From NCBI RefSeq assembly GCF_001428525.1, contig NZ_LMHW01000001.1, positions 551,883 to 615,882 on the forward strand: a DNA stretch of 64,000 nucleotides, given 5' to 3'. The notes under the pieces were generated by a model, which made no database searches, was not told the origin of the DNA, and saw only the letters and a program-made list of their open reading frames with translations. Below are positions 16,833 to 24,400 of this stretch, in pieces. The DNA is from Flavobacterium sp. Root186 (GTDB lineage: Bacteria; Bacteroidota; Bacteroidia; Flavobacteriales; Flavobacteriaceae). The position numbers and the translations under genes were made by a program. Position 1 is the stretch's first letter; each line of letters starts with the position of its first letter.

Positions 16833-17201
16833 AAGACAGTTTTAAATGTTTATAAAAATGCCCAAAAACTTAAGGCAATTTTTTAGAAATATTTCACCAG
16901 TCTAAATCTTGTGGCAAAAATCATGGCACAAGGTATTTTAAATAATTAAAATTCTAACAAAATAAGTCTCTAAGAAGTTTAGGTTCGAAACTTTTAAAAC
17001 CTGTTACCTCCAATTTTCTTAAACTTTAAAACTATAGCTTTGAATCTATGGATTATGTTAAAGGTTCTACTACTCGACTAAACTGGGACAGCAAGACATA
17101 TTTAACCCCCAAAAATAATAAACTGATTTTGAAGGTTAGCAAGTTGAATTTCTAATTCAATTTTATTCCAAGAATAATATGTGTTATTTGCTACTTTCAC
17201 A

Positions 17202-17228
17202 GGCGGGACGCTCGCGCCAGCGTGGGGG
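17202..17228. repeat. GC-rich REP-like motif
   Basis: GGCGGGACGCTCGCGCCAGC and the next bases (GTGGGGG) stand out in an AT-rich gap. ACGCT (17208-17212) and AGCGT (17219-17223) are inverted around CGCGCC. Motifs of this look are dispersed between genes in many Bacteroidota genomes. A genome-wide copy count would decide. Confidence 0.35.
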
Positions 17229-17346
17229 AATATAGATATGTAATTTTACCATTTATTAATCTGGCTTTTATTTTATTACATTTTCTTGATTCAACATCCT
17301 CTATCGAAACATATTATAATTTATAAAGGGAAGTATCTACATAATC

Positions 17347-17716
17347 CTATTCATTAAAAATATTTTTTTTTAATTCTTTATCTTTAAATTGATCTTGATT
17401 AGCAAGAACCTTCTTTCCGTCAGACAATTGATAACCTAATTTTCATCATATCAAGATTTATAAACTGTACGATCCTGATATATGATTTCAAGACTTTCCT
17501 TATTAGGTATCATCTCTTTTGTAATCCAATTAACAGCTCGCCCATCCATTTGCGTTTCAGAGTTACAATATAGAGTGCTTATACTTTTTAAAAAAGATTT
17601 TCCTCCCATAGCATCAATCGCATTTTCAATTTTAATAGCTTTTCCATCTTGTTGTGCATTAATAGATTTGTTAAAATACAAAATGCAATTATGACTCATA
17701 ACTTTAATTTCTTCAT
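17347..17716 (-). pseudogene. decayed lipoprotein-like gene
   Basis: A central frame encodes QDGKAIKIENAIDAMGGKSF and continues to ITKEMIPNKESLEIIYQDRT. This pattern occurs in small Bacteroidota secreted proteins related to lipoprotein-sorting proteins. It ends at a TGA (17451-17453) where Trp is expected. One base out of frame the protein continues as GYQLSDGKKVLANQDQFKDK to a TAG at 17347. At the 5' end, an ATG at 17716 would encode MKKLKL followed by a stop and VIIAFCILTNLL, a signal-peptide-like run that then shifts frame into the central part. There are thus at least two nonsense codons and two frameshifts. The original protein was about 120 residues. Confidence 0.65.
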
Positions 17717-17740
17717 TTTTAGTATTATTTAAATATTGAT

Positions 17741-17923
17741 TTATTGTCTTTTAGCAAAAAAAGATATAATTAATGCTAATATACCAAATGCAACCAGAAT
17801 AATAATCCGATAATACTTAGAATTATAGTATCTATTAAATGCATTATCATTTGGTTTTTTCTTAAAATCTACTAAAGTGTAAATTATAAATGCTATACCG
17901 ATAATGTAATATATGTACATCAT
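17741..17923 (-). CDS. 60-residue membrane protein downstream of the RHS gene
   Basis: The protein MMYIYYIIGIAFIIYTLVDF continues with a basic loop (KKKPNDNAFNRYYNSKYYR) and a second helix (IIILVAFGILALIISFFA). It is a two-helix membrane hairpin. It starts 5 bases after the RHS stop, so it is very probably cotranslated with it. Small proteins in this place behind RHS genes are sometimes immunity proteins. There is no sequence proof here, and it could be a simple membrane partner. Confidence 0.55.
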   Translation of the reverse strand: MMYIYYIIGIAFIIYTLVDFKKKPNDNAFNRYYNSKYYRIIILVAFGILALIISFFAKRQ

Positions 17924-17928
17924 ATGTT

Positions 17929-20900
17929 TTATTTTTTATCTCTAATTTCATCTCCGAGCTTATCTATTCCGTTGAAAAGGTTATCATTAACGATTTGTTC
18001 TGTTGGTCCAAAAACACTTGATCCTCCTATTTTCCTAGAAGCTGTTTCAATAACTGCTTTTGTTAAGACTTTCTCAAAGGTTAAATTGCCTTCAAAGGCA
18101 TCATTTACTAGTTCTCCACCTGTACCAACAACTGAAATAATTCCTCCAACTTCTGCCATACCTGCCGCTAAAGGTGCTCCAATTCCGGTAGCAGCTACTG
18201 GAACTGCTAATGCAGTCATTCCATCACCAAGATTTTGCATTGCACCAGGTACAATATCACCTACTGTATCTATAACACCTTTATTTTTAGAGATAAAAGT
18301 ACCGTTATCGGTAGTTACACTGGTATCATCAACATTCATTTTTTCACCATTATTTACAACAAAATTTCCATCCGGAGCAAAATCCACCATCGTACTGTAA
18401 TCGCCTGTATGAGCAGTTCCATTAGCAAAAACTTGTTTTACATTTCCGTACCCTTTTGCTTCTGCCTGTTCTTTAGTTTTAACATCATTATCGTAAGTTA
18501 TATGTTGTTGACCATTAGCACCCGTCCAATTTATCCAATCATTAGGAGCCATTCCATCTGGATCGATAAAGTAAATTGGATTATCAAAAGCATAATTATA
18601 TGGACTAAATCTTCTCATCTTTTCCGCCAAAGGGTCAATATTCATCCAACGACCAATTACAGGATCATAATTTCTTGCTCCATAGTCGTAAAAGTTAAGC
18701 CCCAGCTCGTCTTGAAGTTCTTTCCCATTGTACTTATACTTATTTTCTACACCTGTTTTAACAGTATTATAACCTTCTTGTTTTAAACCAAAAGGATAAA
18801 AATTACTTTCTTCTTTAATGGCAAGCGTTTTATCATAACTCAAACGAATATTACCTAAATGATCTTTGTATTGGTATACATATTTATAAGATCCTGATAC
18901 TGGTTCAACATAACCTTCGGTCGTTGGAAAAAACTTCAATGCAGCATTATCATATTGATAACCTCCCAGATAATCTGTTGTTACAGCAGGTTTTGCTGTT
19001 TCAATTACAATCTTTTGTACTTTCTGCCCCGCTGCATTGTAAAGATATACAATGTTCCCTGTTGCAGTAAAAGTTATTTTAGCTGGCAGGTTTAAATGAT
19101 TATAGGTAATAACCGTGATATTTTTATTATTGTCTTTAATCATATTACCATTGGCATCATAAGCATAATCATCAACTGTATTTGCTGCGCTGTCTACAAA
19201 ACCGCCTGCTTTATAAGTTGTAGCATTATCGACAACTTTTGTAAGCTGGTTCAAGCTATTACCGGCACCATAACTGTAAACTAAATTATCGATCTGCTTA
19301 ACTCCTGCTGGATCACCATTACGCATTAATGACATGATATTTCCATTTTTATCGTAAGTTAAAGTTTCGTCATAAAAATTATTTACAATTCCGTTTTGTT
19401 TAAAGATTCCTGTTTTTAAACGATTCAGTTTATCATATACATATCCGTAACCTCTTAGTGTCGTTTCAGAATTGTTACTAGTCCAATAGGTTTCTGCAAT
19501 ATTTCCATTATATAAAGCACTTACACCAGCTGTAGCTGCAGTGTTATAATTTAGCTTAAAGGCAAAAAGATCTTTAGGGTCTCCTGCTTTTGTCAAGGCA
19601 GTAACATCGTTGATTCCTGTAAGCCATCCGCGAATGTTATAAGCAAAATTTATATTTTGCGTTGGTACAGCTGCAGTATTCCCTACTTTTTTAGAAATCA
19701 ACTGTCCTAACTCATCATAAGTATTGCTCACAATTAATTCAACAGCACCTCCATTTATTTGATTAGTCTGTGTAAGCAGACGATTTTGAGCTGAATAAGT
19801 AAAAACATCTTTGGTCATAAGCTCTGTATCTGTACTCAGCCTTTTATGTCGGGTAATACTGTACTGCAATTCTCCTGAAAAGGGATCAAGCTTACTATCG
19901 GTATAAGTATAACCTCCCAAATGGTTTTGGGTATAAGTCCGAATAGGTTTCGCTTTTCCATCATACAAAGTGTACGAAAGCTCATTTTTATATAACGTAC
20001 TGGTTTCTAAAATACGTATCCAGGAACCTGTCGCCAGCTCTTTTGGTTTTACAGTTGTATTGTAATAAACGGACTGCGTCTCTACAGAAGCGGGAATTGT
20101 TGGTGCATTAGGATAATTATAATCATCATAATAATTAACCGTTAATACATGATATCCTGAGCTTGGCCAGGCATTATTATTGTAACGAAAAGCCACACCG
20201 TTTATAGTAGTATTGACTGCCGCAGCGATTTTGGTTTCACTAAGGTTTGTCGTTAATGCATTCTGGGTATCCTGCAATGTTTTTCTATCAGCATTTGTAA
20301 CACTGCCTGACATCCAAGCTGTAATTACCGGACGGTTTAATACATCATATTTAGTTACCATCCATCCTGCAGATGTAATATCTGAAAAAGGAGAATTAGC
20401 AGGCCCGGAAGCCACTACTCTGTCTAATTTGTCGTAAACAATAAACTCCCATTGTTTACCCGGCAGTTTTTTCTCTACAAGTCTGTTACGTACATCATAT
20501 TTGTATTGATAACATAAATTATTCAAAATATCAACAGTAATAGTTCCTTCTGCTTTTGGTGGTAGTACATAGATTAGATTTCCATATGTATCATATACAT
20601 AATAGGTATCGTGTTTCACTCCGCTATCATAGGTTCTCTTTAATACTATCTTTCCATCTTTGTTTTTAAATTCTATTGTTGATCCTGCACTCTCTGCAGG
20701 ATTAGCGGCAGAGTTCTCATCGTAGGTTACATTTTTTTGCAATTCATTTGCTCCATAATACCCTGCATCTACAAAAGCAATAGTATACAATCCTAAGGCA
20801 GCATCCCAATTTGTTGTGGCTCTATATAGTTTTACTTCGTTTGTCGCATTAGTCTGGTAATCAGATTTAATTTCATGACCATTGTTCATTGCCCATGAAG

Positions 20901-21369
20901 TACCAGGGGCTGCTTGTTTTAATACTCTGTTTAACGGAGATGACTCAATGCTTTTCTCCGAAAATGGATTAGTGGTATTGTCATATTTTGCAGTATTATA
21001 AAGTCCGTTAAGTGAGGCCAAAGAAGAGGTAATTCCAATTCTGGGATAATTCAACGTACTATTTGAAAGCCAGTAAGGTAGATATTCTCTAATTTGTCTT
21101 CCATAGTTATCGTACTCAATAGGAGTTATGATATCTGAGCCATTTCCTCCCTGATTTATTGCTGTTGCCTGGATTGGTCTGCCTAATCCATCAAAATAGG
21201 TAACATTTTGAGTCACTTCATCTTTTGTTAATGTACCGTAATTGGCCGACTGAACCGCTTTTTTGGGCGTCGAGGTATAAACAAAGTTATCATCGCTAAA
21301 ATTCTGAGCTTGTATAGTACCAGAACTTGCAAACAATAACAAAACTATAATTATTATATATTTTTTCAT
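17929..21369 (-). CDS. DUF6443 / RHS-repeat secreted protein
   Basis: The preferred start at 21369 gives a signal peptide (MKKYIIIIVLLLFASSGTIQ then AQ). The frame is open further upstream but would overlap the previous gene. The 1146-residue protein has a DUF6443 N-terminal domain (YFDGLGRPIQATAINQGG, YDNYGRQIREYLPYW). YD/RHS repeats follow (YDVLNRPVI, YDELGQLISKKVGN, YDANGNMIKDNN), and the RHS core ends in YNYAFDNPIYFIDPDGMAP. The last 190 residues after the core hold a Gly/Ala-rich hydrophobic stretch (GMTALAVPVAATGIGAPLAA) and a 50-residue tip I do not recognise. RHS shells enclose and deliver variable C-termini. Toxin activity is not shown. Confidence 0.85.
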   Translation of the reverse strand: MKKYIIIIVLLLFASSGTIQAQNFSDDNFVYTSTPKKAVQSANYGTLTKDEVTQNVTYFDGLGRPIQATAINQGGNGSDIITPIEYDNYGRQIREYLPYWLSNSTLNYPRIGITSSLASLNGLYNTAKYDNTTNPFSEKSIESSPLNRVLKQAAPGTSWAMNNGHEIKSDYQTNATNEVKLYRATTNWDAALGLYTIAFVDAGYYGANELQKNVTYDENSAANPAESAGSTIEFKNKDGKIVLKRTYDSGVKHDTYYVYDTYGNLIYVLPPKAEGTITVDILNNLCYQYKYDVRNRLVEKKLPGKQWEFIVYDKLDRVVASGPANSPFSDITSAGWMVTKYDVLNRPVITAWMSGSVTNADRKTLQDTQNALTTNLSETKIAAAVNTTINGVAFRYNNNAWPSSGYHVLTVNYYDDYNYPNAPTIPASVETQSVYYNTTVKPKELATGSWIRILETSTLYKNELSYTLYDGKAKPIRTYTQNHLGGYTYTDSKLDPFSGELQYSITRHKRLSTDTELMTKDVFTYSAQNRLLTQTNQINGGAVELIVSNTYDELGQLISKKVGNTAAVPTQNINFAYNIRGWLTGINDVTALTKAGDPKDLFAFKLNYNTAATAGVSALYNGNIAETYWTSNNSETTLRGYGYVYDKLNRLKTGIFKQNGIVNNFYDETLTYDKNGNIMSLMRNGDPAGVKQIDNLVYSYGAGNSLNQLTKVVDNATTYKAGGFVDSAANTVDDYAYDANGNMIKDNNKNITVITYNHLNLPAKITFTATGNIVYLYNAAGQKVQKIVIETAKPAVTTDYLGGYQYDNAALKFFPTTEGYVEPVSGSYKYVYQYKDHLGNIRLSYDKTLAIKEESNFYPFGLKQEGYNTVKTGVENKYKYNGKELQDELGLNFYDYGARNYDPVIGRWMNIDPLAEKMRRFSPYNYAFDNPIYFIDPDGMAPNDWINWTGANGQQHITYDNDVKTKEQAEAKGYGNVKQVFANGTAHTGDYSTMVDFAPDGNFVVNNGEKMNVDDTSVTTDNGTFISKNKGVIDTVGDIVPGAMQNLGDGMTALAVPVAATGIGAPLAAGMAEVGGIISVVGTGGELVNDAFEGNLTFEKVLTKAVIETASRKIGGSSVFGPTEQIVNDNLFNGIDKLGDEIRDKK

Positions 21370-21400
21370 CTCTTTTGAATGTTTTAAAAAACTCATTTTG

Positions 21401-24400
21401 CTATTCTTCAAGTTCACCAGGGTTTAAGCAACGTCCTGTTTCATTTGCATAAGCAGGCCCATATGTATTTGCTTCTATCCAGGCTTTGTTATCAGCGTCT
21501 GCTTGTGATATTGTTGATTGATAAGTTCCGGCATAAACGTAGTAATACACATAAGGATTTGTGGTTCCTGCCGGGCAATCTGTTTTGTAAAACTTTGGAT
21601 TTATCATCACATTATAGAATACACATACTCCATTTGTGTTGGCATATGCCTGACCATTATTATTAACCGCTGCCTGAGCTAATGCGTCTGCAGCTGCCTG
21701 AGAAGTAGTCGAACTATAAGTTCCTGCATTAACGGTGTAAGTTACAGTAGATCCTGTTCCTCCTGCTACACAGTTGTTTCTAGTAAACTGACCGCTTTTA
21801 ACCGTGTTATAGTAAGTACAGGTTCCGTTTGAATTTGCATACGCTTGTCCTTGACTATTAAAAAGAGCCTGAGCTTGATTATCTGCATCTGCCTGAGAAA
21901 CTGTTGAATAAATCACACCATCATTAAAATAGTATGGTACTGTAGATGGAGTAGTTCCTGCCGGACAGTTATTTTTCACAAATGAACCACTGATTGCTTT
22001 ACTTCTAAAATTACAAACACCAGTAGTATTGACTTGGTACTGACCATCCTGATTAAACTTAATATTTCCTCTGTAATCAGCATCTGCCTGAGAATAGGTT
22101 GATGTTACAGCACCAGCAGCCTGACTAAAACTTATTGTAGAACCGGCACCTCCGGCCACACAGTCATTTTTGGTAAAATAACCGCTTTGAGCCGGACTAT
22201 AAAAAGTACATATTCCGTTTGCATTGGCATTTGCCTGACCATCAGCATTAAACTTAGCTAATCCTTTTGCATCGGCATCGGCTTGAGAAGAATTTGAATA
22301 AGATACTCCATAAGCCTGACTATAACCCACGCTTGAACCACTTCCTCCTGCTGCACAATTGTTTTTTGTAAATGAACCGCTTAAAGCCGCACTATAAAAA
22401 GTACAGATTCCGTTTGCATTGGCATTTGCCTGACCATCAGCATTGAATTTTGATAATCCTTTTGCATCGGCATCGGCCTGAGAAATAGTAGAAGTAGAAG
22501 CTCCAACTGCCTGATTGTAACCGACGCTAGATCCGGTTCCGCCAGAAGCGCAATTATTCTTTGTAAAAGAACCGCTTAAGGCCGCACTATAAAAAGTACA
22601 GATTCCGTTTGTATTGGCATTTGCCTGACCATCTGTATTAAATTTTGTTAATCCTTTTGAATCAGCATCTGCCTGAGAAATAGTTGAAGTAGAAGCTCCA
22701 GCTGCCTGACTATAGCTTACACTTGAGCCAATTCCGCCTGAAGCACAATTATTTTTTGTGAAAGAACCACTTCTGGCTACACTATAAAAAGTACAAATTC
22801 CGTTTGTATTTGCATTTGCCAGACCATCGGTATTAAATTTTGTTAATCCTTTTGCATCGGCATCGGCCTGTGAAATAGTTGAAGTAGAAGCCCCGGCAGC
22901 CTGGCTGTAAGAAACACTTGATCCAGTTCCTCCAGAAGCACAATTATTTTTTGTAAAAGAACCACTTCTGGCTACACTATAAAAAGTACAAACTCCGTTT
23001 GCATTGGCATTTGACTGACCATCAGTATTAAATTTCGTCAATCCTTTTGCATCGGCATCTGCCTGAGAAATAGTTGAAGTAGAAGCTCCGGCAGCCTGAC
23101 TGTATGAAACACTTGAACCAGTTCCGCCAGAAGCACAATTATTTTTTGTAAATGAACCGCTTAATGCCGCACTGTAGAAAGTACAGATTCCATTTGTATT
23201 GGCATTCGCCTGGCCATCTGTATTAAATTTAGTTAATCCTTTTGCATCAGCATCTGCCTGAGAAATAGCTGAAGTAGAAGCTCCGGCAGCCTGACTGTAT
23301 GAAACACTAGATCCTGTTCCGCCAGAAGCACAATTATTTTTAGTAAAAGAGCCACTTCTGGCCACACTGTAAAAAGTACAAATTCCATTTGTATTGGCAT
23401 TTGCCTGACCATCTGTATTAAATTTTGCTAATCCTTTTGCATCTGCATCTGCTTGAGAAATAGTCGAAATAGAAGCTCCAACTGCCTGACTGTAAGAAAC
23501 ACTTGAGCCGGTTCCGCCAGAAGCACAATTGTTTTTTGTAAAAGAACCACTTCTGGCTATACTATAAAAAGTACAAATTCCGTTTGCATTGGCATTTGCC
23601 TGGCCATCCGTGTTAAATTTAGCTAACCCTTGTGCATCAGCATCTGCCTGAGAAATAGTAGAGATATAAACTCCAACTGCCTGACTGTAGCTTACACTAG
23701 AGCCAGTTCCGCCAGAAGTACAATTGTTTTTTGTAAAAGAACCACTCTGTGCCGGACTCTTATAGTAGATGACAGTACTTGATGTATTATCACTGCAGTT
23801 TACTTGTTGCCCTTTATAATTATAACAATATTTTTGAAGTACGTTTAAGTCTTTATCTTTTACAAATTTCAATCTTCCAAAAGAATCATATTCATAATAA
23901 GAAGGTATTCCTTTTGTATCGGTTATACTAGTTACTCCAACAAAAGGATTATAAGTGTAGGTCGAAACATAAGCATCCGAAAAAGATCCTCTTAATGTAT
24001 TAAGTGCATTACGCAACAATTGTTCAGTACAGCTACCCGACATACAGTTATCAACATCTGCATTTGAAAGTGTCTGAAGATTGGTTACTGTAGCTGTTGG
24101 AATTGATGAATAAGCAACATTTTCAATTTTAGCAATTGGCTGTGTTTTATTATAACCCCAGATAATAGAAACAGGAATTCCTCCATCTAAAGTATATTGC
24201 AAAATATTTCCTTTGTCATCGTATTGATTATAAGTAATTTTTTTCTCTAGACTTCCGACATTTGCAAGAGAAGGCAAAGTATTTGGAAATTTAGCCGAAT
24301 AAACCTCTTTTGGTAATAATAAATTGCTTGTTGCTGTGCTTTTATCATATAAAGTTAATTGCTCAGATAATTTATCAGTTCCTTTAAAAGTCTGTGTATC

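Larger units (their letters stand above)
16246..16929. repeat. degenerate direct repeats flanking a tRNA fragment
   Basis: GTGGCAGAATCGTGGC occurs at 16246-16261 and 16337-16352. Variants are GGTGCAGAATCGGTGCAC (16637-16654) and GTGGCAAAAATCATGGCAC (16911-16929). The match between the copies near 16337 and 16911 extends leftwards for about 60 bases in total (16292-16352 and 16860-16927), including a shared GAAATATTTCA. Repeats of this size beside an attachment-site-like tRNA piece resemble arm-type integrase binding sites. That reading is inference. Confidence 0.5.
16011..17346. other. gene-poor gap with recombination-like sequences
   Basis: No convincing gene lies between ACR3 and the minus-strand pseudogene. 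From 16011 to about 16245 only AT-rich sequence is seen. The rest holds degenerate direct repeats, a tRNA 3'-end fragment, a strong hairpin and a GC-rich palindromic motif, each listed separately. Sequence from 16835 to 17200 shows one repeat copy and otherwise nothing recognisable. Confidence 0.6.

Noticed and set aside
17482..17694. Plus-strand frame across the pseudogene
   Set aside because: It is the antisense shadow of the decayed gene, whose minus-strand translation shows family-like sequence.
18235..18786. 183-residue plus-strand frame opposite the RHS gene
   Set aside because: It is a shadow of the RHS coding strand. The minus strand carries the RHS core motif throughout this interval.
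21412..23770. CRISPR array
   Set aside because: The repeats are about 195 bases, contiguous, in frame and encode DUF5977 units with no spacers.
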